This document shows positions 1 through 9,386 of a stretch of 64,000 nucleotides of DNA, piece after piece. A program made the position numbers and the translations under genes. How positions within the stretch are numbered: the stretch's first letter is position 1; each line of letters opens with the position of its first letter. Below the pieces are notes generated by a model that searched no databases, was not told where the DNA came from, and saw nothing but the letters and a program-made list of their open reading frames with translations. Source of the DNA: Bacteroidetes bacterium UBA5697 (GTDB lineage: Bacteria > Bacteroidota > Bacteroidia > B-17B0 > Aurantibacillaceae). The DNA lies in NCBI GenBank assembly GCA_002420145.1, contig DIHL01000023.1, positions 62,001-126,000 on the forward strand, read 5' to 3'.

Positions 1-2277
1 CACCGTTTTTTCAGTTTCTGTTATTTTTGAGGGACCGTTAATGATAGGGGCTTGAATAATGGACTTGTCTAATATTTTTGTTTGAGGACGTAACACGTTA
101 GTTTTTCCAAACAAAGATTTATCATCTAATTTTTCGTTCATCACAAATTTTAAGGATCCCCCATTAACAAGATTGGCATGTGTTAATACAGTGCTATTGG
201 ATGGCTTGCCATTAAGTGCAGAAGATTGAATGTATTGAAATTTTTGATTTGAATTTTGTTTTTTGATTTCAAATGTTTTTCCATTTTCTAAATGAATCAC
301 TACGTTATCAAATAAGGGAGAACCAATGGTGTATTCTGGTTTACCAGGACATACTTGATAAAAACCCATGGAGCTTAACAAGTACCAAGCGCTCATTTGT
401 CCGCAATCTTCGTTACCAATTAATCCATCAGGATCGTTTTTATAAAACTCCGTTAATATTTGGTATACTTTTTCTTGTGTTTTTTGAGGCTTTCCAATAT
501 AATTGTATAAATAGGTCATGTGATGACTAGGCTCATTTCCGTGCGCATATTGCCCAATTAATCCAGTAATGTCAGCTTGAGTTCTTCCTTCGGTTGCACT
601 ATTAGCCAAGAACAAATCATCTAATTTTTGTTCAAATTGTTTTTCACCACCCATTAAATTAATCAAGCCAGTAATATCTTGTGGGGCAAAAAAAGTGTAT
701 TGCCAACTGTTTGCTTCAGTATAATGATTGTTTACTTCTCTTGGCTCAAAAGGCGATAACCAGTTTCCGTTTTTACGAGGACGCATAAAGCCAGTTTTTT
801 TATCATATACATTTTTGTAGGCCTGAGCGCGTTTGATGTAAGTATCGTAATCTAATTTTTTGTTTAATTTTTTAGCGATTTGTGCGATGCACCAATTGTC
901 ATAAGCATATTCTAATGTTTTAGAAACACTTTCGGATTCATCATCTATTTGTAAAAAATAATTTTTATTAAATGCAGGAATGCCCCAACTTGTATAAGTT
1001 GCTGCTGCACGCATAGCATCATAAATAACATTTTTATCATAGCCTCCAATATTTTTAGTCATCGCATCGGCAATAACCGAAACGCTGTGAAAACCAATCA
1101 TGCAATTGGTTTCGTTGGCAGACAATTCCCACATGGGTAAACGACCACTTTCTTTATGTTGTTGTAAAAATGTATTGATGATATCGCTGGTTCGTTTCTG
1201 TTCAATGATAGTAAATAAAGGGTGCAATCCTCTAAAAGTATCCCATAACGAAAAAACGGTGTAAGGAGTAAAACCTTTAGCTTGATGTACTTTAAAATCA
1301 CGACCTCTGTATTTTCCATCCACATCGCCTGCTAATGAAGGATGAATAAAACAGTGATACAAGGCTGTATAGAAAATAATTTTTTGTTCAGTATTATTAG
1401 TTTGTACGTCTATTTTCGATAATTCTTTTTCCCAAAGGGTTTCTGCATCTTGTTTATATTTTTCAAAATCCCAATGCGGGGCTTCTGCTTCTAAATTTTT
1501 AATAGCACCTTCAATACCAGTTTGAGAAATGCCTACTTTAATAACAAGAGCTTGTCCGTCTTTATTATTAAACTGAATTAATGCGGCTGTAGTCTGTTCT
1601 TCTTCGTTTGGTTTTTTTTGATCTTTTATAATGGCGTTTAATTTAGTTGAAATAATAGGTTTATTAAATTTCATTACAAAATAAATATATTGTTGTGTCG
1701 CCCAAGCTTCGCTGATGCGAGAACCTACAATAGTAACACTATCAATAATTTTTAGGGTACTGAGTAATGTTTTATCTCTATGCAGTAAATCAATTACAAT
1801 GGATGCCGTATCCATTTTAGGAAAACTATATTGATGAATGCCCACACGTTGTGTTGCAGTTAACTTTACATTGATATTATTCTCTAATTGTACTTGATAG
1901 AAACCTGCGTTTGCTTTTTCTTTTAAGTGAGAAAATTTTGTGGGATAGGTTTTATTTTTGTAGTGTTTTGAATTGTTAACAGGCATTATTAAAATATCGC
2001 CATAATCACTCACGCCTGTGCCACTTAAATGCGTGTGCGAAAAACCATAAATAAGAGAATCAGAATAATGATAGCCGCCACATCCTTCCCAACTTCCATC
2101 AATTCGGGTGTCAGGACTGAGTTGCATCATTCCAAAAGGCACAACGGCTCCTGGAAAAGTGTGGCCAGCGCCTCCAGTTCCAATAAAAGGATTTACATAA
2201 ACATGATGTTTACCTGATTGGGCCAAACCTAAGTAGCTCGCCAATATAAAAATTATGTAGAATAATTTATTATTCAT
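1..2277 (-). CDS. GH92 family alpha-mannosidase (C-terminus cut by window edge)
   Basis: This is an open reading frame running off the left edge, with 759 residues visible from an ATG at 2277. The N-terminus has a signal peptide ending near 'LGLAQ', so the enzyme is probably periplasmic or surface exposed. The mature start contains 'VNPFIGTGGAGHTFPGA' followed by 'PFGMMQLSPDT', the hallmark of glycoside hydrolase family 92, which removes alpha-linked mannose from N-glycans and mannans in a calcium-dependent way. Other family motifs are 'YTEANSWQYT' (about residue 524, including the probable acid Glu), 'GNEPSHH' (about 580) and 'NEDCGQMSAWY' (about 625). It lies 9 bp behind the unknown gene at 2287-2736 and a sugar permease, so it is probably the last gene of a sugar-uptake operon. 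Family assignment is firm; the precise linkage specificity is not visible. Confidence 0.95.
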   Translation of the reverse strand, partial: MNNKLFYIIFILASYLGLAQSGKHHVYVNPFIGTGGAGHTFPGAVVPFGMMQLSPDTRIDGSWEGCGGYHYSDSLIYGFSHTHLSGTGVSDYGDILIMPVNNSKHYKNKTYPTKFSHLKEKANAGFYQVQLENNINVKLTATQRVGIHQYSFPKMDTASIVIDLLHRDKTLLSTLKIIDSVTIVGSRISEAWATQQYIYFVMKFNKPIISTKLNAIIKDQKKPNEEEQTTAALIQFNNKDGQALVIKVGISQTGIEGAIKNLEAEAPHWDFEKYKQDAETLWEKELSKIDVQTNNTEQKIIFYTALYHCFIHPSLAGDVDGKYRGRDFKVHQAKGFTPYTVFSLWDTFRGLHPLFTIIEQKRTSDIINTFLQQHKESGRLPMWELSANETNCMIGFHSVSVIADAMTKNIGGYDKNVIYDAMRAAATYTSWGIPAFNKNYFLQIDDESESVSKTLEYAYDNWCIAQIAKKLNKKLDYDTYIKRAQAYKNVYDKKTGFMRPRKNGNWLSPFEPREVNNHYTEANSWQYTFFAPQDITGLINLMGGEKQFEQKLDDLFLANSATEGRTQADITGLIGQYAHGNEPSHHMTYLYNYIGKPQKTQEKVYQILTEFYKNDPDGLIGNEDCGQMSAWYLLSSMGFYQVCPGKPEYTIGSPLFDNVVIHLENGKTFEIKKQNSNQKFQYIQSSALNGKPSNSTVLTHANLVNGGSLKFVMNEKLDDKSLFGKTNVLRPQTKILDKSIIQAPIINGPSKITETEKTV

Positions 2278-2286
2278 GCATGTTAT

Positions 2287-2736
2287 CTATTCTTCTTCAT
2301 CACTATATAGCTCTAATAACTCTTTAGGATAATCATCTTTTAAAATATAAACACCCGTCATAGGATTTACGACTTCACGAATACTTTTTAAGTGTACGTA
2401 AAACGTCATCCCTTTTTTAGTTTCTACTTTTTCGGTTTTGCTAATTGCTTTTTTAGAAAACGGTAATAATGTTACAGAACCATTATCTAATGTGCATTCT
2501 AAAACAGTCATATCAGGAATCTCGAAACTAAACTCATCATCATTTGGATACAATCCGTTTAACAAATAAGTGGTATTATTGTTTACTTTGAAATTAGTTA
2601 CATTACCTTGAACTTCAAATTCATCTTCCCAAAGGTATTTGATATTGTCTTCCGTTTCTTCGCCTTCGTTATCTTTATCGGCATACGCTTGATTAAATTG
2701 GGAATTAACTAGCTTTACGTTTATTGTTACTATCAT
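2287..2736 (-). CDS. Hypothetical acidic protein between sugar permease and GH92 mannosidase
   Basis: I do not recognise this 149-residue protein. It starts at an ATG 14 bp after the permease and ends 9 bp before the mannosidase, so the three genes are probably co-transcribed. It has no signal peptide or membrane segment and is rich in Asp and Glu, ending in 'LYSDEEE'. The middle alternates short beta-prone stretches and acidic turns, which suggests a small all-beta cytoplasmic fold. A role linked to sugar handling is only inferred from position. Confidence 0.8.
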   Translation of the reverse strand: MIVTINVKLVNSQFNQAYADKDNEGEETEDNIKYLWEDEFEVQGNVTNFKVNNNTTYLLNGLYPNDDEFSFEIPDMTVLECTLDNGSVTLLPFSKKAISKTEKVETKKGMTFYVHLKSIREVVNPMTGVYILKDDYPKELLELYSDEEE

Positions 2737-2750
2737 AATGTGTGTGTTTA

Positions 2751-4163
2751 TTAGTGAGCAGCACTTGAATTAGAATTAACTAATACAATGCCTTGTTTTT
2801 TGAAAATGGAAGTTACTTTAAATGCATACCATGCTAAGTAGGCAAAACAAAATACTGTAATGATATATGACATATGTGGATTTAATACATCAACTAAAAT
2901 TCCTTGAAATGGTGGAATAATAGCGCCACCTAAAATCATCATAATTAATAATGAAGAACCTTGATTGGTATATTTTCCTAATCCATTAATTGCTAAAGCA
3001 AATATACATGGCCACATCACCGAGCAAAATAATCCACCACTTATAAATGAATACAAAGCCAAATTGCCGGTGCTCACTAAACCAATAATCATCATCACGC
3101 AAGCCGTTAAACTTAATATCATTAACGTGCGAGCTGGATTATCACCCGAAAAAATAAAAATAAGTGTAGCTAATAAAATGTATGGAATGTAAAACAAGAA
3201 ATCATCTACGTTACTCCCTCTTAAATAATTTACACCGTATATAACACCAAATGCAATGAAAGGTGTAATAAATTGCATGACGATTTTAACAGTTTTACTG
3301 AAATTAAAAACCGCTAATGCTCCCGTCCAACGACCAATCATTAAACTACCCCAATACAAAGAAATAAAGTGAGATATTTTTGTGTGATCAATGCCTTTAA
3401 TTTCTGGCATTGCTAAAAGTGCTCCCATATTACTTTGTATAGTTACTTCTACACCAACATAAACAAAGATGGCAATCATCCCTAAGGTTAGTTGTGGGTA
3501 TTTTAAAGCGCCTAAATCTTTATCTAATTTTTCGGAATTAGTAACTTCAGGTAATTTAGAAAACCACAAAATACTGGCGCATAAAATAAATAAAGCAAAT
3601 AAAATAAGTGCAGGGATTTTCACGGCTTCTAAACTACTATCCGCTGCTGCAGGAGCACTGATGTTTCCAAATAAAGCATAGCTTAATAAAACAGGACCAA
3701 TGGTTGTTCCAAAAGAATTAATACCACCAGCCAAACTTAAACGTTGAGCGCCTGTTTCTTTAGCGCCAAAATTTATGACAAATGGATTAGCTACAATTTG
3801 CTGTAATGCAAAGCCTAAACCAATCACAAATAAAGCACATAACAATAAGGGATAAGAATTTAAACTAGCGGCTGGAATAAAAAATAAAGAACCTACCGCT
3901 GAAATTAGTAAACCTAAAATTAATGCTTTTTTGTATCCTATTTTATTAATTGGATCGCCAATAGAACGAGAAGTGAAAAAATAAATAATGGAACCTACAG
4001 CATAGGCTGCATAAAAAGCTAAATCAACTAATTGCGATTGAAATTGCGTTAAAGTAAATTTCTCTTTAAATAATGGAATTAAAATGCCATTACTTGCCGC
4101 CACAAAACCCCAAAAGAAAAATACACTTATAAGCGCTACAAAAGATGATTGTAATTTTTGCAT
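2751..4163 (-). CDS. Sugar:proton symporter, FHS family (FucP/GluP-like MFS)
   Basis: This 470-residue inner-membrane protein has about twelve hydrophobic segments. The N-terminal pattern 'FFFWGFVAASNGILIP' followed by 'QSQLVDLAFYAAYAVGS' is typical of the fucose/glucose/galactose:H+ symporter (FHS) branch of the major facilitator superfamily. The family imports hexoses by proton symport. The protein is somewhat longer than the usual 420-440 residues, mainly through a longer central region and a polar tail. It is the first gene of an operon with the unknown 149-residue protein and the GH92 mannosidase, so mannose or a related monosaccharide released from glycans is the likely substrate. The substrate itself cannot be read from the sequence. 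Confidence 0.9.
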   Translation of the reverse strand: MQKLQSSFVALISVFFFWGFVAASNGILIPLFKEKFTLTQFQSQLVDLAFYAAYAVGSIIYFFTSRSIGDPINKIGYKKALILGLLISAVGSLFFIPAASLNSYPLLLCALFVIGLGFALQQIVANPFVINFGAKETGAQRLSLAGGINSFGTTIGPVLLSYALFGNISAPAAADSSLEAVKIPALILFALFILCASILWFSKLPEVTNSEKLDKDLGALKYPQLTLGMIAIFVYVGVEVTIQSNMGALLAMPEIKGIDHTKISHFISLYWGSLMIGRWTGALAVFNFSKTVKIVMQFITPFIAFGVIYGVNYLRGSNVDDFLFYIPYILLATLIFIFSGDNPARTLMILSLTACVMMIIGLVSTGNLALYSFISGGLFCSVMWPCIFALAINGLGKYTNQGSSLLIMMILGGAIIPPFQGILVDVLNPHMSYIITVFCFAYLAWYAFKVTSIFKKQGIVLVNSNSSAAH

Positions 4164-4305
4164 AAATTAGTTTTAATAATTACCTAAGATAGAGCTTTTA
4201 GTTAGGGTTCATTTTTAATCCTAAACCCATTTATTAACAACCTTCTTTTTACTACTTCTTTTAAAAAACTCATAACTCATAATTCATAACCCATAACTTC
4301 ACAAA

Positions 4306-5178
4306 ATGCAATTACTTACTCCAACACATTGGCAAGACTATGAATTAATAGATTGTGGTGATTTTGAAAAATTAGAACGCTTTGGGAAATACATTACTAT
4401 TCGTCCCGAACCACAAGCTGTTTGGAAGAAACGCTATTCTTATAGTGAATGGGAAAAACAAGCCCATGTAAAATTTGTACCTAAAAGTAGCTCGAGTGGA
4501 GAATGGAAAGCCTTGAAAAAAATGCCTGATCAATGGACGATTAATTATCCTTTAGGTAAAACTGAAATTACATTACGTTTAGGTCTAACATCATTTAAAC
4601 ATGTTGGAGTATTTCCTGAGCAAGCTTGTAATTGGGATGTGATCTATGATTATTTGGTAGATTTAGAAAAACCTAAATTCTTAAATTTATTTGCTTATAC
4701 AGGAGGTGCAAGTATTGCAGCAAGAGCAGCTGGCGCAGATGTAACCCATGTGGATAGTATTAAACAAGTGGTGAATTGGGCAAATGAAAATATGCAAAAA
4801 TCAAACTTGGATAATATCCGTTGGATGATTGATGACGCTTTAAAATTTGTAAAGAAGGAACAACGTCGAGGAAATTTATATCAAGGTATTATTTTAGATC
4901 CTCCAGCATTTGGCCATGGACCAAATGGTGAGAAATGGAAATTAGAGGATAATATTTTAGAAATGATTGATAGTGTGTTAGAGATTGTTGATCCTAAACA
5001 GCATTTATTAATTTTGAACGCGTATTCATTAGGGTTTTCGGCATTAGTGCCCGAAAATTTATTACAGCCCTTTGCAGCTAAACATAAATCTAATTTAAGT
5101 ATTGGCGAATTGTATTTGAATGCAAAGAGTGGAGTTAAATTACCACTAGGAGTTTGGGGAAGATTGGAGAAAAAATAA
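4306..5178 (+). CDS. Class I SAM-dependent methyltransferase, RlmI-like
   Basis: This 290-residue protein has an N-terminal beta-rich part (residues 1-110) and a Rossmann methyltransferase domain. The SAM-binding motif I is 'LNLFAYTGGASIAA' (about residues 126-139), the acidic end of strand 2 is 'VTHVDS', and motif IV is 'ILDPPAFG' (about 197-204). The DPPxF signature and layout match the RlmI/RlmK-type rRNA methyltransferase family, although the PUA domain of true RlmI is absent. The target is probably RNA, but the base is unknown. It is divergent from the sugar operon and convergent, with a 1-bp gap, to the gene at 5180. Confidence 0.85.
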   Translation: MQLLTPTHWQDYELIDCGDFEKLERFGKYITIRPEPQAVWKKRYSYSEWEKQAHVKFVPKSSSSGEWKALKKMPDQWTINYPLGKTEITLRLGLTSFKHVGVFPEQACNWDVIYDYLVDLEKPKFLNLFAYTGGASIAARAAGADVTHVDSIKQVVNWANENMQKSNLDNIRWMIDDALKFVKKEQRRGNLYQGIILDPPAFGHGPNGEKWKLEDNILEMIDSVLEIVDPKQHLLILNAYSLGFSALVPENLLQPFAAKHKSNLSIGELYLNAKSGVKLPLGVWGRLEKK

Positions 5179-5179
5179 A

Positions 5180-6004
5180 TTATCTTTTCCCAGTTTCTTT
5201 TTCGAAATCAATTTTTGCGCCTCCGATTTGTAATACTTTTGATTCTCTAAAAGTATCGTTCCATTTTACTTGCGTTTTCTTTTTTTGCATGTCACCAGCA
5301 CCCTTTACTTCTAAGTAAACCATAAAGAAATCATCTGTTTTACCTTTTTCTAAAATCAAAGGCTTGTGTTTTTTAGTGTTAGCGTTTTCAACTCCATTAG
5401 GCATAATTAAAGATGCTTTTACTGGATTGATAATGCTTACGCCATCTCCATTATACGTACAATCAAATCTCACAACGCTTTTGTCTGTTGCCAAATCAGC
5501 TTTTTTTAAAGTGCAGGTACAATTTTCAACAGTAAATTCTTTTGTTGTTGCGGGAAGTTCAAAATCAGGAACGGTAATTGGTTTACCACCTGCTGATGCT
5601 TTGTAAATTCCTTTAAATTCTACAGTAAAATTATCTACCAACATACCATCACTTTTAAAATCTACTACTTCGGATTCTTCTTCATTAGGAGGCACTACAT
5701 AAGTTCTATCCTTACTATAAATACTTTTGCCGCCAGAAGTGTATAAAAATTCAGTAGGCTTAACTAACAAATAATCGTTTGTTTTATTAAAGATTCTGAT
5801 TTTAAATTTAGCTTGTCCTTCTGCAGCAACAATATCAATTATATAAATATTGTAATCATCTGTCTCTACAGAAGCATCTTTATATAAATATTTACTTTCA
5901 AGCTTTGATTTTTTCTCTTTTTCCTTCTCCTTATCTTTTCCTTTTTCTTGAGAGAAGGATAGGAAACTTATAAAAAATGTAATGGCTAGTAAAATGTATT
6001 TCAT
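5180..6004 (-). CDS. Hypothetical secreted protein with Lys/Glu-rich N-terminal linker
   Basis: I chose the ATG at 6004 because it begins a clear signal peptide ('MKYILLAITFFISFLSFSQ'). A longer reading from 6025 would put seven extra residues before it. After cleavage there is a strongly charged linker built of KDKEKEK-type residues, then a beta-rich domain of about 230 residues without recognisable catalytic motifs. The protein is probably periplasmic or surface attached. The family is unknown to me. The gene is convergent with the methyltransferase. Confidence 0.8.
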   Translation of the reverse strand: MKYILLAITFFISFLSFSQEKGKDKEKEKEKKSKLESKYLYKDASVETDDYNIYIIDIVAAEGQAKFKIRIFNKTNDYLLVKPTEFLYTSGGKSIYSKDRTYVVPPNEEESEVVDFKSDGMLVDNFTVEFKGIYKASAGGKPITVPDFELPATTKEFTVENCTCTLKKADLATDKSVVRFDCTYNGDGVSIINPVKASLIMPNGVENANTKKHKPLILEKGKTDDFFMVYLEVKGAGDMQKKKTQVKWNDTFRESKVLQIGGAKIDFEKETGKR

Positions 6005-6096
6005 AATTGTAAATTTGATAAACAAATATAGTTTATAGCCAGAATTAAACCCATATAAATACCAATTTATTAGTATTTTTTTTGTTAATTTTGGCT

Positions 6097-6771
6097 ATGC
6101 ATATTGATATCATTACGGTTCATCCGCCTTTATTAGAAAGTCCTTTCAGTCATAGTATTTTAAAACGTGCCGCCCAAAAGGGTTTAGTGACGGTTAATGT
6201 AGTTGACTTAAGAGAATACGGGATTGAGCCTCACAGAAAAGTAGATGATTATGCATTTGGTGGTGGAGCAGGAATGGTGATGATGATTGAACCTATTGCG
6301 AATTGCATTAATGATTTAAAAAAACAACGCACTTACGACGAAATCATTTACATGACTCCAGATGGAGAAACATTAAAACAAAACACTTGCAATCACCTTT
6401 CAACACTTAATAACATTATGGTATTATGCGGTCACTACAAAGGCATTGACGAGCGTATTAGAGAACATTTTATTACTAAGGAAATTTCTATTGGAGACTA
6501 TGTGTTAAGCGGAGGAGAGCTACCAGCAGCTGTTTTATGCGATGGTATTATTCGTTTAATTCCAGGAGTGTTAAATGATGAAACGTCAGCTTTGTCAGAT
6601 TCTTTTCAGGATAATTTATTATCTCCACCAGTTTACACACGTCCTGCTGATTATAACGGCTGGAAAGTGCCAGATATTTTAACCAGCGGAAATACTAAAA
6701 AGGTAGAAGAGTGGAGGCATGAGCAATCTTTAGAAAGAACAAAGATTCGTCGCCCAGATTTATTGTTGTAA
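6097..6771 (+). CDS. trmD: tRNA (guanine37-N1)-methyltransferase TrmD
   Basis: TrmD methylates N1 of G37 next to the anticodon in tRNAs reading CNN codons, preventing +1 frameshifts. The 224-residue protein, about normal length, carries the trefoil-knot (SPOUT) signatures 'YAFGGGAGMVMM' (about residues 49-60), 'LCGHYKGIDERI' (about 109-120) and 'IGDYVLSGGELPA' (about 131-143). The start at the ATG at 6097 gives 'MHIDIITVHPPLLESPF', the usual TrmD beginning. An in-frame TTG at 6082 would add five residues and is unlikely. The neighbouring genes are unrelated housekeeping genes. Confidence 0.97.
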   Translation: MHIDIITVHPPLLESPFSHSILKRAAQKGLVTVNVVDLREYGIEPHRKVDDYAFGGGAGMVMMIEPIANCINDLKKQRTYDEIIYMTPDGETLKQNTCNHLSTLNNIMVLCGHYKGIDERIREHFITKEISIGDYVLSGGELPAAVLCDGIIRLIPGVLNDETSALSDSFQDNLLSPPVYTRPADYNGWKVPDILTSGNTKKVEEWRHEQSLERTKIRRPDLLL

Positions 6772-6871
6772 GGCTCAATCTAACAAACATTCATCTGTTA
6801 ATTATTCATTTTTATATTTCGATTGCGTTTTTATATCCTGCTTAATTTAGTAGATATTAAAATTAGTAAAC

Positions 6872-7741
6872 GTGTCGAATAGAACTGCTTCTCAAAAATT
6901 AAAAACATCTTCGGTTACTGTTGTCATTAGTTTGGCACTAGTATTATTTATGCTGGGCTTATTAGGCTTAGTAGTAATCAATGCTAAAAAATTATCTAAT
7001 CATGTTAAAGAAAATGTGGGCTTTCAAGTTGTTTTAAAAGACACTACTACACAAGCTGAATTAGACATATTAAAACAAGAAATTAGTTCTTCAGCATTCA
7101 CCAAACAGGTTGATTATATTAGTAAAGACGAAGCCGCTAAGAAATTACAAAAAGATTTAGGAGAAGATTTTATTACGTTTTTAGGGTATAATCCATTATT
7201 ATCATCATTAGACGTCAAATTAAATTCTGATTATGCCAACATTGATAGTTTAGCAGGATTTGAAAAACAAATCATGCAAAAACATTTTGTGAAAGAAGTC
7301 ATCTATCACAAAGACATGATTAAGCAGGTGAATGATAATGCGAAAGTAATTAGTTTATATATTTTAATTTTTAGTGGTTTGTTATTAGTGGTAGCTATTG
7401 CTTTAATTAATAATACGATTCGTTTATCCATTTACGCAAAGCGTTTTTTAATTAGAACCATGTATTTAGTTGGAGCTACACAGGGCTTTATTCGAATGCC
7501 ATTTATCTTAAAAGGTATTCGCCAAGGCGTTATTGCGGGCTTACTAGCAGGCTTTTTACTAGCTGGATTCTTGGTTTTAAGTACAAATTATATTCCTGAT
7601 TTATTGCAATTGCAAGACCCTAATTTATTAGCAGTTTTGTTTGCGGGCATTGTAGCTTTAGGCGTTTTAATTTCTGGATTAAGTGCTGCCCTTTCTGTAA
7701 GTAGATATTTACGTTTAAAAACAGACGATTTATATTTCTAA
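6872..7741 (+). CDS. ftsX: Cell division protein FtsX (permease-like)
   Basis: The 289-residue protein has the FtsX layout: a short cytoplasmic N-terminus, TM1 (about residues 17-38), a periplasmic domain of about 120 residues containing 'FQVVLKDTTTQAEL' and 'LGYNPLLSSLDVKL', and three C-terminal membrane segments (about 163-183, 220-240 and 255-277). FtsX pairs with the ATPase FtsE to control peptidoglycan hydrolases at the septum; ftsE is not in this window. The start is a GTG at 6872, as no ATG lies upstream in frame. It follows trmD after 100 bp. Confidence 0.93.
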   Translation: MSNRTASQKLKTSSVTVVISLALVLFMLGLLGLVVINAKKLSNHVKENVGFQVVLKDTTTQAELDILKQEISSSAFTKQVDYISKDEAAKKLQKDLGEDFITFLGYNPLLSSLDVKLNSDYANIDSLAGFEKQIMQKHFVKEVIYHKDMIKQVNDNAKVISLYILIFSGLLLVVAIALINNTIRLSIYAKRFLIRTMYLVGATQGFIRMPFILKGIRQGVIAGLLAGFLLAGFLVLSTNYIPDLLQLQDPNLLAVLFAGIVALGVLISGLSAALSVSRYLRLKTDDLYF

Positions 7742-7841
7742 AATCATAAATACAAGTAGCACATATTTTAAGTTAGGTATATTAACCTGTGTTGTTTGTT
7801 TAATTTCTCTTTTTGCTTTTCGTAAACAACAGCCATCAAAA

Positions 7842-8591
7842 TTGGTTATCCCTTCTGGAACAACTATAGCTGAGCGGTTTTCACCTCCCATTAATTATGC
7901 AAGGCTAAAATCAGATAAAAATTCCTTCGCTGAATTTTTACAAAACACATCTTTAAAACCACATGGCACTTTAGTACATTATTACAGTGGCGAAGAAAAA
8001 TCAAACAAAGTAGCAGCAGCTGTTTTAAGCTATGATGTAGGGAATAGAGATTTACAACAATGTGCGGATGCAGTAATGCGTTTGCGTGCAGAGTATCTAT
8101 ATCAAACAAAGCAGTTTAATGCTTTACATTTTAATTTTACCAATGGCTTTAAGGCTGAATATAGTAAATGGAGAAGTGGATATCGAATTGCGGTAAAAGA
8201 CAATAATGTAAATTGGGTAAAAACTACTAAAGAAAGCACATCTTATCAATCATTTAGAGAATATTTAAATATGGTGTTTACTTATGCAGGGACTGCGTCT
8301 TTAACTAAAGAATTAAAACAAATTACTTTATCTCAAATGCAAATTGGCGATGTGTTTATAAAAGGAGGCTCTCCTGGCCATGCGGTTATTGTGGTAGATA
8401 TGGCAGTAAATCCTAAAACCAACAAAAAATTATTTATGGTTGCACAAAGCTATATGCCAGCGCAAGACATTCATATATTGATTAATACAAACAAACCAGC
8501 TATTTCTCCTTGGTATGATTTAGAGGAAACGGCTTCTGAAATTGAAACACCAGAGTGGATTTTTGATAACAATCAATTAAAACGATTTTAA
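7842..8591 (+). CDS. DUF4846 domain protein, start uncertain
   Basis: The visible 249-residue part is a DUF4846 protein, a conserved Bacteroidota family of unknown function whose members are usually secreted or lipid-anchored. Motifs include 'GTLVHYYSGEEK', 'QQCADAVMRLRAEYLY' and 'GGSPGHAVIVVDMA'. The first usual start codon in frame is TTG at 7842, which would remove the export signal. The same frame is open upstream to 7719 and encodes a hydrophobic stretch reading 'KLGILTCVVCLISLFAF' just before it, which looks like the real signal sequence, but no ATG, GTG or TTG precedes it. The true start is therefore probably upstream, between 7719 and 7770, perhaps an ATT, ATC or ATA codon. Confidence 0.85.
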   Translation: MVIPSGTTIAERFSPPINYARLKSDKNSFAEFLQNTSLKPHGTLVHYYSGEEKSNKVAAAVLSYDVGNRDLQQCADAVMRLRAEYLYQTKQFNALHFNFTNGFKAEYSKWRSGYRIAVKDNNVNWVKTTKESTSYQSFREYLNMVFTYAGTASLTKELKQITLSQMQIGDVFIKGGSPGHAVIVVDMAVNPKTNKKLFMVAQSYMPAQDIHILINTNKPAISPWYDLEETASEIETPEWIFDNNQLKRF

Positions 8592-8595
8592 AGAA

Positions 8596-8625
8596 AAGTC
8601 TGCCTACTAATTAGTAAACAGACTT
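8596..8625. terminator. Inverted repeat between convergent genes, possible terminator
   Basis: AAGTCTG (8596-8602) pairs with CAGACTT (8619-8625). The loop itself contains the palindrome TACTAATTAGTA. It sits between the DUF4846 gene and the convergent gene ending at 8642. A T-rich tail exists only on the minus side, so it would best serve the minus-strand gene. Confidence 0.4.
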
Positions 8626-8641
8626 AAATAAAATAGGTTAA

Positions 8642-9238
8642 TTATAGTTTCAAGGCCATGCCTACTTGAATATAATCCACATTCACGCCAGTTCCAGCTT
8701 CTGCATAAAAACCAAACTTTTTGCTTACATATATTCTTCCTCCCACAGCAATTCCTCCAGCGGGGTAAGCACCAGTTTCATTACGATTTTCATAATTATA
8801 GTATTGGTCGCTTGTTGTAAAAGTATAGGTTCTATATCTAACACCTGCCATTAAAGCAGCATAAACATCCCATTTATCGCTTACTAAAAACTTATGATGG
8901 TAATAGCCCTTTACTAAAGTTGTTACATCAGTCCAGCTTTTGTCCCAAGTTCTTCCAAATTTATCATTGTAATGTTGTGAGCCATGCCAAAAAGAAAGCG
9001 AACCTCCTAATCCAATAATACTTTTTGGGATTGCCTCCGAAATACCATGTTCAAATCCTAAATGAATAGAAGGGATAGAGCGATAGGTATATCCGTAACC
9101 TTTATATTTTGAAGAGCCGAAATAGCCACTTCCTGCTCCTGCTCCAAGAGACAATACACTTTTTCCTTTTGCCATTGATTGAGCTGAGACATTTAATGCC
9201 TGGATAATTAACAGACTCGATAAAATAATTTTTTTCAT
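8642..9238 (-). CDS. Small outer-membrane beta-barrel-like protein
   Basis: The 198-residue protein has a signal peptide ('MKKIILSSLLIIQALNVSAQ') followed by alternating Gly/Tyr-rich beta strands, including 'SLGAGAGSGYFGSSKYKGYG' early on. It ends in a strand with terminal leucine ('YIQVGMALKL'), typical of small eight-stranded outer-membrane barrels. No ligand or enzymatic motif is visible. It is transcribed alone, convergent with the DUF4846 gene. Confidence 0.75.
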   Translation of the reverse strand: MKKIILSSLLIIQALNVSAQSMAKGKSVLSLGAGAGSGYFGSSKYKGYGYTYRSIPSIHLGFEHGISEAIPKSIIGLGGSLSFWHGSQHYNDKFGRTWDKSWTDVTTLVKGYYHHKFLVSDKWDVYAALMAGVRYRTYTFTTSDQYYNYENRNETGAYPAGGIAVGGRIYVSKKFGFYAEAGTGVNVDYIQVGMALKL

Positions 9239-9351
9239 AATACAGGGATTTAGGTTATTATTATTTTATTTTTTAGTAATGCTGTTACAGCATTATTGTC
9301 TTTATACAGATTAAGAAAATAAAAGGTTTTGATAAAATGTTAAAAAGTCAT

Positions 9352-9381
9352 AAAAAAAGACCGCCTTTTCAGACAGTCTTT
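9352..9381 (-). terminator. Rho-independent terminator of tRNA-His
   Basis: On the minus strand AAAGACTGTC pairs with GGCGGTCTTT (ten pairs, two G-U) around a six-base loop. It is followed at once by a run of T, just downstream of tRNA-His. Confidence 0.8.
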
Positions 9382-9386
9382 AGTGG

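Noticed and set aside
1098..1325. Minus-strand open frame within the mannosidase region
   Set aside because: It is another frame of the GH92 coding sequence and shows no protein features of its own.
6086..6093. TAATTTTG as a -7 promoter element for trmD
   Set aside because: It would place the transcription start at or inside the ATG at 6097, so the match is probably chance in AT-rich DNA.
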